A stretch of 64,000 nucleotides of DNA, taken from contig FN649726.1 of NCBI GenBank assembly GCA_000310025.1, positions 2,340,546 to 2,404,545 on the forward strand, written 5' to 3'. A model generated the notes under the pieces. The model saw nothing but the letters and a program-made list of their open reading frames with translations, searched no databases and was not told where the DNA came from. Below, in pieces: positions 17,690 to 28,800 of this stretch (position 1 is its first letter; every line of letters starts with the position of its first letter). This DNA is from Ectocarpus siliculosus. Lineage: Eukaryota; Sar; Phaeophyceae; Ectocarpales; Ectocarpaceae. The position numbers and the translations under genes are program-made.

Positions 17690-18424
17690 AAAGGTTGCCG
17701 AGAATAGCTTGGGAGGCGAAGTAGCCAAACAAGAAACAGGGTAGACAACTCAAGGAGTGGTTGAGGTTATAGATGACGTATGAAAGGAGTTCGAAATCGA
17801 TTACGTTAATATATTGGAAACGGTAGGCCTAGAGGGGTTCAAGAAAAAGATATGTGTTGCTTTTGCCGAGAGAGATGAACAGAATCTAACTAAAGACACC
17901 AACGACAAGGAGGGCCTAGATGTGTGCGGAATGTTGAAAGAAGGAATAGGGTTCAAGGAGTTCCTACAAGGACCAATGGATGCAGGGACAAAGCTGAAGG
18001 TCAAATTTATGGCTTGGGACATGGTCTTCGAGAACGTAGACAGACGGAGATTTAGGAAGGTATAGACGATGACGACGAAGATTCACATGTGAAGGCGACT
18101 CCGAGTGCGAAGGCTGGGTTCACAGAGTTGCGGAATGTCCGTTGTACGACAAGTAGAGAGAAATGCACACGACGGAGCTGGGAAAACTAGAAGGAAGGTA
18201 CAGCGACATGTTTGAGCCATCAAATAGCCAGGAGCACGCTAGCTGTACTGGGGCTTACGAAGTGGGTTGAACAGGCGGGAAGTGATATCGAAAGGATAGA
18301 TTGGTGGCTAGAGGAAACATTTTTGGGACACCTTTGGCAAAGTAGGAAGAAACGATTGGCCATCGGTGATCGGTCCTCCAGTAGCCTTCGCAGTTTTTTT
18401 GTATTCAGGAAACATGTTGGATAA
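17690..18424 (+). mobile_element. Decayed LINE (reverse transcriptase C-terminal) remnant
   Basis: The plus strand shows broken frames resembling the end of a non-LTR reverse transcriptase. An open piece at 17814-18065 is followed by a Cys/His knuckle at about 18088-18150 (C-x5-C-x5-H-x4-CPLY: the Cys, His and CPLY residues are visible). After that come stop codons and frame changes, with a final frame ending at 18424. The zinc-knuckle pattern is typical of LINE ORF2 C-termini; the rest is too eroded to classify. Confidence 0.5.
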
Positions 18425-18618
18425 AGCATACAATCGGGGAAGTTGGGTTAGGGTTAGGGAATAGGGTCTACGTACCCCCTCCCTGTTCTATTTCTTACAA
18501 TACGGAATTTCCCGCGAAGAAAGAGATCCGATCGGTCCTGTGGGGACAATGCCCCATCCTCTCGAGGAACGTGGTCAATGATTGGTCTCACCGCTAAGGC
18601 ATGCAAGACATGAGAGTA

Positions 18619-18675
18619 CGCCCCCCCCCCCCCGCGCGTACAAGTATTATTTGACGAGGTGCCCCCCCCCCCCGG
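18619..18675. repeat. Poly-C tracts
   Basis: Two runs of C, each more than ten bases long, at about 18619-18634 and 18661-18674. A similar run occurs near 18961. Such runs are hard to sequence, so local assembly may be imprecise. Confidence 0.8.
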
Positions 18676-19893
18676 TCCGGAATCTGAGACTAATTACCGC
18701 TGGGGTCATCCCCCACCTTCCTTATCGTGCAGTCGCCGTGTTTTAGGGCTCCGTTCTTATCGGTATGCGCGTTGGTACACGACAAAGAAAGGCAGGTTCT
18801 TGTTCTTATTGCCACGTCGGAACTGAGCACCTGTTCTTCTGGGCAAGTTGAGGTGTACAAGTAACTCCCTGTGGTCAGCAGCGTGTTCGTGCGTGCCATG
18901 TGTGCTGTGAGATGATTTCGTGCCATTGTCAAATAGGTCCATAATGCCGACACCTCCTAGCCCCCCCCCCAAGGGATTGCACGGAACAGGTGGCTCTTTT
19001 GCTCCCAGTATATCTGAAGGCAGAAACGGGGGTGCATAGGTGTATACCGGGATCCGCACCCCCAAACCCTTACTGTGTCCAAAGGTAATCCGAAACAACA
19101 CTCAGTCAGCGGTTGACCGAGTGATGTACAGGATTAGTCTCATTAGAAATCGTACTATGATGTCCCGCTCCCTTAGGACCACGTCGTCGTGTGCATTCTG
19201 TTTCAATACCTTCTTTCGGTGGGGAGAAGTTTCTCCGTTTCCGGCCGCCGTCCTCAAACTTTCCAACCAATTTAAGCGCACATCGACACACATTCTGCGA
19301 CAGCTATTCTTCGATGAGATACTACCAATCGCGTTGTTCGATCGCCCTGCCGCTTTACTGTGGCAACCCCGCGAAAAGATCCAGGTAGTGGGTTCGAGTC
19401 TCGGAGGTGGTAAATTTCAAGGTAAACTTGCCTCGATTCGGATCAATACATTGTGCAACTGTGCAAAGCGCTGTGCCTACATATTTTTTATATGTATAGC
19501 GGCACCTGAGGAGTGAGCTGTCGAAACCCTCTCATAAGCTGAAAGCGCATTATGTAGAGTAAAACGCACCGCAGATAAACTCATCGGCGCAACCCCGATC
19601 TCGAGACTCTGTATCACACGAGATAATACCACAGGCTTGCTGGAGTTCTAGATGGGACAATGAAACCGTAACACGTTTTGGCGGAAGAGCCCAGCTCCCT
19701 TGCTGGCGCTGTAGAACAAGTGCTGCAGCCATCGAGGCCAACCAAAACTAGTCGACATCACGGCATGCCTGCCTTGCATATTTCCTATTAATCATCGAGT
19801 GCTCCCTCCTACCACACACGATGTCATATCTTTGGCAACGACCAAGTCACCTACAAGTACAAGCCCGTGAACAAACCATCCTCCAGCGATTCG

Positions 19894-22800
19894 TTAGCTG
19901 TCTGAGCCAGTATCGTCTACCATCAGCTCTTCGACGCCTCTCTTGAGGGCCTCGAGCTTGTTCGTGCTCAAAACTTCAGCTTCAAACTCGCAAGCTTCGT
20001 CATCAACAAGATGAGCTAGCCATCTGGCAATGCCAGCCCGTATCGTCTTTGCGCGACTTCTTCCCCAGCACCCTCTCAGGAAACGTTGTATGAATACGGC
20101 AGCGGAAACCATGAGTGAATTTGTAGCGTTGTACTCCGCCCGCTTTTCACGCCATCGATGAGCTGCCTTGCGCCCGATATGCCCTCGCAGGATTCGCTGT
20201 ATGAGTTGTGAGGCATCTAGCTCTCTCTTTTCTACAGCAACAAACCCCGCGAAGTCTGCCAGCACTTCTGCTTGCTCCTTTTCCTTGCGTACCTGCAACG
20301 CACACACAATGAAGTTGACCCATGAGTTTGGGATAAAAGTGGGAATACGCCTCCGTAACAACATCCACAAGATACAGCGCATTTACCTTCACCCGTTGGT
20401 ATCCCGGCTGGGTGCTGGAGACGGTCATCTGGCTGACAGGTTTGCTCTGGGCTCGTACTGGAACGCTTGTGTCGATTGCCCACCCAAGCTTGAAATCTGA
20501 TGCGCAATTTCTTTGTCGATGGAGCAACCACCGTGCACGGAAGTACATGACCGTCACACAGAACAGACCAAAGCGCATCGTCGATTCCATGAACCCAATC
20601 TCCTTGTCGTGGATGCCGCCCTCCTTGACAATTCGTTCGGAGACATTGTTCCAGCTGCTTCCATCGACTCCTGGTGGAACAGTTAGCATATTAGCTTTGT
20701 CTTCGTTTCGCTCGTGGAGTGATCTTGTATCCCCTGTCCGTGCTTCGTCTTCCTGCTTGTATGGTGGAGAACGAGGAGTATGATGTCTACTCAAAAGGTA
20801 CGGCAGCACAGCATGATACGATACGGAAGTTTGCCTATAGTTTTATCAACTTGATCTAGCGGAGCGTACAGAGAAGCGTACACCAACCCAAGCAGACATG
20901 GATGTGTGTCCCCTACTCCCCTACACGCCACGAGGTTTACTACTATAGATATCAAAGAGACCACCTTGGTTAGATACTCGCCTTGACCAGACCATCCACG
21001 TCCACGGTAGGTGTGTGCCCGAGTGTTGCATGTTCAGATTGGCGCTCTCCGAAATGCCATCCTTCCAACATCCACTTCAGGATATCGTGCGTAACTTCAA
21101 TAGCTACCGCACGAGCCACCAGCCGGTTGTGCTCACGCTCAAGGGCAACCCGGGCATCTTTAGTCCATAGCAATGTCCGATAGCCGTGCAATGCAACGCA
21201 CTCAATATGTTGTTTGGAGGTGCGGTTGGCTTCGTGGAACTCTTCGTCAATAAAATGAAGCTTCAGCCTCTGCCTCAAGTAGCTTTGTTCCGAGCTCAGC
21301 TCGTCAATGAAGTCGACTCGTCGAAAATATGTGTTCCCGTCCATTTCTACCGACGATGGCCAAGTGCTCTCAATCATGTTCTCCGTGCTGATGCGCGCAA
21401 AGTGCAGCTCTTCTGCGATTCGCTCCAAGCGGAAGTTGGTCTCCTGGAATTGAAATGTCACATGCCATTTGATGTGGATTGCACGGTTGCGCACCATCAG
21501 AATTCTTGGTGGATCAGCGGTACCTAAATCAAGATCGAGCACACACTGCAGCGATGCCTCCGTTCGCCCATTCTTGCGGGGTTGTCGAAAAGGCTAATCC
21601 CGTTCGTAACACACGCCCGATTGATGTTTAGGTATGAAAAATTTATGTTTTGCAACCTCGTAGTGGGGATTCGCCCAAGAAGAAGTACAGGCGGAAATCA
21701 CTGACAACACACCTCGAGATTAACAACCGGGATGCGTTTGCATGGGTTGCTCATGCATGCCGGGCATCCGCCAGGCCCGAGATTGGCGATCCTCCTGGCG
21801 TTTTCGCGTTGAATAGGTGTCTTTGTCGATTCCAGCAGCATGCGCTTCCGTGCATCAAAGATGTTCATGTCTCCGCGGCCCGCACGCCGCTTTGATCGGC
21901 GCGTCTTGCGTTTCTCTTTTTTTCTTCCTTGTCCATAGTCTTCTTCATCTTCCTCGCTGCTGCTTAAGTCTTCTAAGAGGTACACGTTCTTTCTTTCTCG
22001 ATGCTGCACCTGGGGAGCGCCGAGGAAGACCATGTCGAAAAATTGTCACGTTTTGAGAAATATTGAGGTTGCGGCGAAGCGCTTGGAACGCCGACGACAC
22101 AATCGTACAACATGTCTTCGAGATTGTGATTCACTCACTTGTTCGCGAAGCAGTCGGTCAATCTCGGCCTCTAGGTGCAATCGCAATGTGCTCGTCGGGT
22201 AGCGCTGTGGAGCTGCGTGCAACATAGAGCTTGTGATTTTCGGGTTGCTGCAATGCGCCACCCTGTCCAACTCTTGCTGGAGACACCGTAGACGTTCATC
22301 GATGTCTGTGCGAAGGCCTTCCGTGCTCTTCCCCATTTGAACTCCTCTCCAGCCATGGCTGTTGCCTTTTGATACGTCCTGGTGAGGCCAACAAGCAGTG
22401 TTATGAGGGTGCTTTTCAGACAAAGACGGTGTGTCTCATAGGCAAAGGTGTCACACCAGCATTAATCTCGCATGCCCGCTACATGCGCTGTCCACGCAGA
22501 TAAAACATTGTACCGGACAGGCCCCATTGTAGACTGAGAGAAGCTTGAAGGCCCTCTTCTCGTCCTCTGTTTCCAGCGAGGTATCCTCGGCGTGAGCCCA
22601 TATCCGCAGAAGGTCATCTCGATTAAACGGGCATGCCCACGTCTGCTCGTAGGTGGCAACCACCTTCATTGGGCAAGTTTCATATAAAGACGAGTCAATG
22701 GTGCGAAAGAGAAACACTGGGAAGTCCGCGGCAACTCACACAAGGTACCACACAATTCGGGATTCACTGAGTCAATCCTCCAGTTTCTTGAGTTAGCAAG

Positions 22801-25800
22801 CACGATACGACGGGTCACCTGTTCATGAAGGGGTGTGTCTCCTTTGCCAGGTTCGAAAGGACGTTGGTCGTTGGTGGATCCTGGCACTCCTCCCTTAGCA
22901 CGCCTCCAAATCTGGAGATTGACGGAGGCGAGCGTGAGCTACTTTTTCAAGAAAGGGAAACCTCCGCCTAGGAAAGAGCACGGAAACCACACAACCATGG
23001 CACCAAAGCAGACGACCGCACTTCTCTAGGCAACATCATCTTGCTATTCTACACTTTCTTCTTGGGGGTGCTGGTACGCGGTTTCCCTGTCGATGCGACA
23101 AGGCGATACCAATAGAAAAAAAACAACAGTTGTGCTGAGGAGCCGAGCTTTGATTCGTTCTCTGTTGCTGTGGCCACTGGGTCAACTTTTGATGTAGCAC
23201 CAAGCGGTTGGTACATTGGAGGCAACGCCATGGCAACACGTGGAGTTCTCGATCAATAGATACTTCGTAGCGCTCTAGGGATCAGTTTTACTTGGAGACG
23301 AGGCTCGTCACTCGCCAGTGGATTCAAGATCTTGTCAAGGGAGACCCATTCCTTCTCTGTGGCCGTACGGTCGTCGTGCTTCTTCATGCGCGTTCGCTCT
23401 GCCAACGGAAAGTCGTGCGCCTCACTGCAAACTTGACCTTGGGGGTTGACAAGCTGTGGATCGTCGGGGAACTTGTGCAAGAGCTTTCGCACATGCATTT
23501 CCCGACGATTGAGGTCTTCACTCGATTCTGCCAAGATGCGCATCAGTTCCTCACGTTGGAAACGACACTGATCGAGAGCAGGATTGTTGGGCTTTTTTTT
23601 CGAGCCTTTCTTGTTTCCTCTTTCGAGAGCATAGCGAGCTTCTTCCTCCTGCTGCCGTTGCAACCATTCATACTTGTCCGGATTCATGGACTGGTCCACC
23701 GTAATCCATTGTTGTTCTTCGAGTGTCAGTGCCTCCAAACCACCCCTTTCGAATGCGTGTCGAATTTTCCCGGCAGGAGTCTCAAGAGAAACCGTCAAAC
23801 TTCTTGGGCCCTCACCACTGGAAGAGTGATGTCCACCTTTGCCTTCATCCGAGCGTACTTTGAGCTCCCGCGATATCTCAGCTGCGGCGTTGGAGCCATT
23901 CAAAATCTCGACCACAACCGGGATTTCGGCGGATATTTGTTGAAGCTGTTCTTCGAGGCGAGCCTTCTCGGCTCTACCATCTCTTCTTAACTTCATCAAC
24001 TTTTGGAGGGCTTCCTTTACGCTCGTTTTTTCCTGGCACCGCATTGTGTATAGACGACCCCAATGCATATGCTCAGTTTCGATGGCGGCAACCTCGTTCC
24101 AGGTTTGTGCTCGCTCTGCTTCAGACAGTTCCGACGAACTGGCAGTACTGGAGCCAGTGCTGGCACTGGAGGTAGTAAGGAGCGCGGACGTAGACCGCGA
24201 TGTTGAGGACGAGCTACGCGTTCTTGAACTCCTGGTGGTGGATGTACTGTCCTCGGTGGAACTTAACTCAGGCAATGATCCAACGATGCCGCCGGCGCTG
24301 CGTGGGCGAAGGTGCTCGCAAAGTTCATCGATGGCCTCTTGGCAGCGAACACATTCTGAGCCAGCTTCCTCGATAAGCGCATTGCACACGTGGTTCTGTC
24401 TTTCCCGCAGACGCACGCATTCCCACGTGTCGCTCAGTTCGCCTTCGAGATCGGCCACTCGCACCTGGTCAAGAGGTTGGCTGTGTAAGTGCGAGAGAGG
24501 TGTATTGTACTCTTGCACAGAAGAAACACCACACACAGTCATACTCAATCGTTGCGAACCAGCTGAATTACACTGTTACTGACCTTCAACTTTCGTGCCT
24601 CCTCTAGCCGCTTGTCCACCAGACTTGCGCACAACTCGCACTGCCCGGCGACCACAACCACAGAGTACTCAGTTGGCCCCAACGCAGTCACCTCCACCTC
24701 GTACGTACCACGAGCTAGGGGGACGCGCCTTGGACAATGCTGGATCACGATGGTGCCAGGTGTTTGGTAGAACTGGTCTCCAGTATTTAGCTCCTGGCGA
24801 GCATGAGGAGAAAACCCAATGCACTCCCCGGTAGAAGCCACAACCCCCCTTGAGTACTCTGGTTTCCGGCGGAGTACCGCGCACATTCTGCCCTTGTTGA
24901 AGCCTCTGGAGTCCATGCAACCCGAAAACGTGATGACTACCTGTTCATAACGCAGAAGAGGGGGTGAATGCGTTGCTGAACAGACTCCACTACAAATCTG
25001 ACAGAATAGGTTCAAGTTACATCTCGGAAAGCTGGTGGCATTTGCGTGCTGGGCAGGTAACGAACTACTAGCTAGCATTCTCGCCCGACACCGTAAATGA
25101 ACTATCTCGAGTTCGAGATCACGTACCGCACACGACGTTTTCACATAGTACTTCTAGGCTGTCGATAGTAGCAGGGGAGGCGGGGGTGGGGATGAAATGC
25201 CAGTGCAGCAGCCTAGGTGTTCTACTCGAAGATACTTTTGCATTTCAACACAACACAATACTACAAATTACCACGGAATGCTCTACAAAGATGAACAAAC
25301 AAGTTCACTCGCCTTGAGGTCGACCGGGTACATGGGGGCAAAGTCCGCAATCGCGAAACTGTGCACGCGTGACTCTTGGATTCCAAGCAGGCTAGCCGCC
25401 GAACGGTAAACCTCTCGCTCTCCTGTGCGGATAGCGATGTCTCCATCGTGTGCACGGAGCTTCTTCATCGCGACGTCGGACATGGAGTTGACCACGCTTT
25501 TGCCAAGGTCGAATTGCAGCGCGGGACATCGCGACGTTGGATATGGAGTTAGCCACGCTTTTGATAAGGTCACACCGTAACGCGGAACAATTTTCTTAGC
25601 GATTGCCACAACGTGAGGTGATGTTACGAAAGAAACACTGATCTCGCATGCAGGCGAGGCGACGCGTACTACGTGGCAGGTGGACTCAAGCATGCTGCGT
25701 GGTGAATAGCATCCACTCCGTACACGATTTGCTTGTTGCTATGGGCGAAATACGTCTCACGTGATCGAACGTTGATGCCGCTCTTGCTTCATGCCAGTGC

Positions 25801-28800
25801 GCTCCACGGGAGCGCCAACTGGGAGAATGGTGCCTTTCGCTAGATCTTCTCCAGGAAGGCTACAAGTACCTGCAAATGGTTTCACCTGCAATAGGGCGCT
25901 GCTTGAAAGATGTTGTATATTATTGTATTCCCAGCTGTGTACGATGTGTCACGTGGAATAATTGTTTACATTTACGCCGAACCACATCACACTATCTTGC
26001 ATCCATCGTCAGCCAAAACAACAGCCGCATACAATTGAGTTTTCAAACATGAGAGCGCGAAGTTGGCAACATCGTCGTAGGAATATGGGCCAGCTAGTGA
26101 AGGCCTTGCAATATTTCCGTCACGGGCTACCGCTGCATTCGAATATTACCTCGGGTGCAAGGGACATGTGGTCTTGACTTTGTTCGTCTGCTTTGGCGAA
26201 TTCCGCATCACCGTGTTCAAGCGTATACGTTGTCAATAGCTTGTGTGCATCTATTTCTGCCGCTGATTTCATTTGCGGCAGAGCGAGCTGTATCTCGTGA
26301 GGCAGCCCAAGGATCCTGGCCACATCCTCCCGAGTCAACTCCGTTTTGTACTCGTCGTTCAGCTGCAGCTCTTCCTTTTCCACAACAGACAAGGCAGTGT
26401 AGAGATCTGGGTTGATGAGGATATCCAGCGCGACCCACTGCTTCTCTTCCAGACTTCGCTGGTGGCTTGACTTGTCGCGAATCTGTGAGAGTAAACGTGC
26501 AAACACGACGTTACGTACAGCGTCCGCCCATTCACAAGAGACACACAAAACAAGAAACCCAGACTCGGCTTATCAACAAAATATGAATGGCGGAAACTGA
26601 GATCAACTGCAGGCCCTAAACTAAACCCTAAACGGTTGATAAAGTTGAGAAGTAAGGCTTGCAGCTTTGCTCAAAATAGGTGTTCCTTGAGAGTAGGCCG
26701 AAATCTATTTGACTGCGTATTGACAACCGGCCGACAGACAACTAGGCTATGTAGGATAAAATTGAAGGCGGACTCCCTCCCCCGCCCCAACAACCGATCG
26801 TACCCGGGTAGGTGGGATTGGTGGGTTGGTCGCCCATAAGCACCCTATGAGAAACATTGCCCTTCTACAGTAGTACCAGGCAGGGTGGTCCCAATTGACA
26901 GCATTAGAAGGGTGACAATCTTCCTCTCCATTATTGCTCTGTCGTACAATGGGTAAACCTTCCCAAACTCACCACTTCAGCCAAGGTTTTTTCTTCCGTT
27001 TTGGCTGGCACCGATGCATCGTCAGACTCTTGCTGTGTATCCAGTACGTCGCGAAGTTCCTGCACAACCGTCCTTGATACCATTCGATTTAAGCGCTCCT
27101 GCGAGACGTGAACAATCTGGCCGAGCTTCTGGGTGATCATCTCGACCTTCTGACCCTCCGCTATGTCCCTAGCGAGGGTCTCGTCGATCAGCTTTGTTTG
27201 CTGGATATTTCCATCTATGTTGCGGGTCAGGCGCTTGAGTTCCACCTGCGCACAAAGAACGTATACGTGTTGCATTCCTAGTTATTCTGGACATCATCAG
27301 CCAGGGTCACACAGGACAGCATTTGTCGATTGAAGGCCTACCACAGTCTTGGTTCAGCCTGGATAGCCGAAACAGGTATGTGTTTGAATACAGTGCTTCA
27401 GCTTGGCCTAGAGCAACAATTGCTTTGACACCTGTCGCTCTCACACTTCCCAGCCAATTTGCCGCGTGTGTACGCTGGCATGTACTGCGTCGCACCTGCA
27501 GATCGTCAGCAAACGTAGCTTTAGACATCCGCTGCGTCACTCCTTGCTGCCAGATGTCGCTGTCGAAATATTGACCAGTGTGTGAGTCTAGCAATGACTG
27601 TTCGGTGGTGAAGAGGTCGGCCCGGTTCTTCATGATCTTTGTCTTAGACTCGACGCTTGCCCTGAGCGCAGCCAAACTCTCATTCTTTGAACGAATTCTT
27701 TCAGCCTTTTTCCTCAGACCAGCCATGCTAACCCGGACTCTCTGGAGTTGTGTCCGAAGGTCGGCCTCTTTGGCACAGAGTGCAATCTTCAACTTCTGTA
27801 TGCGGCTCACACAAAGGTCCCATATTTCTCTTCGTTCGTTCAGTACGGACTGGTATTTCCCCAGAAGAGTGTGCTGCCTAGCGACGGACGCATCAACATC
27901 CTTCAGCTCCTGCACCGAGACATCGCCCAGAATCCCAGCTGTAACCCCACCACGCGCGTATGTGCGTTGTAGTCTCTCTGCTTGGCGGAGGTCTGTTTCG
28001 AGCTTTTGGTATTGTGTTTGAAACGTTTCCAGTTGTTCGCGTCGAAGACGTTCCATCTGCATGGTCTTCACGATTCGCTGGCGCAATAAAAGCAACTGGT
28101 CCAGCAAGTCCTGGCAGGAATCCCGAGCAAAATCAACGTCATCATGCCGACCCTCTTGGAGCTGGTCATCAGCAACACTTGAAGCCACTTTTACAGGTTC
28201 ATCGACGGTGTCTTGTTCCATTAAATCGATTTTCCTTTGTCGAAACAGCTCGTTGCGTTGAATGTGTTGGTCGGCGCGGTCACGGGCAAGTTGGTCTTCG
28301 ATCAGCTTCTGGTCGCTTGCATCTCTTGTGGACGTTAGTTCAAGGGCACGCTCTTTGGCGAATGCCACGCTTGAAGCCCAAATCTCCAAATCCCTGTTCA
28401 ATGTGCCGATGGATGGAGGGGAAAACGAACAAAACCCCCGCCCTGAGGACGAACACAAGCGACATGTACTGACCCCCAGTCTAAAAGAACGATGAGAAAT
28501 TCCATGAATCACTTGCGCCTGAAGCAATCGCCCTATAGCCCCCCACTCCTCTTGCGGATATCACCGTGCTACGGTAGGTACTTTTTCTAACCTGATGTGT
28601 CTGTCCACGGCAGTACTCCTGTCATCTTCTTCCTGCATAGAAATGCACTCTTGTTGCTGTTCCAGAATTTCGTGTTGCTGCTTCTTGGCTCTCTTCAAGC
28701 GATCCAACTCTTGCTGCCTTTTTAGTCGTTCTTTCTTGGCTTTTCTCTCAGCGGCCCTTTCTTTTCGCGCGTCAAATTCACGTGCACGCCTCCCCTTCGG

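Larger units (their letters stand above)
15627..19893. other. Gene-free region between the two large minus-strand genes
   Basis: It holds the upstream region of the ankyrin/WW gene and the 3' flank of the giant gene. Visible content: an ATCATGTGATCAT palindrome near 15897; a two-copy tandem repeat (15986-16326); a CT microsatellite (16650-16676); a LINE remnant (17690-18424); a short TTAGGG-like run near 18446; and poly-C tracts (18619-18675). A plus-strand frame at 19040-19516 has no ATG start or recognisable domain. Confidence 0.6.

Noticed and set aside
18446-18460. GGGTTAGGGTTAGGG, telomere-like
   Set aside because: Only two units; CCCTAA-like words also occur singly at 26615 and 49178. 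Too short to mean a telomere or fusion point.
19040-19516. Plus-strand frame of 158 codons
   Set aside because: It has no ATG at its start, no domain and no splice-supported continuation.
23049-23231. Minus-strand frame that could be a C-terminal exon of the giant gene
   Set aside because: Joining 23292 to 22818 in phase 0 continues the third repeat module (W..D..NP to RDDLLRI), so this stretch fits better as intron.
23292-23990. Plus-strand frame of 232 codons
   Set aside because: It is antisense to the largest coding exon of the giant gene, which has phase-consistent splicing and a repeated motif.
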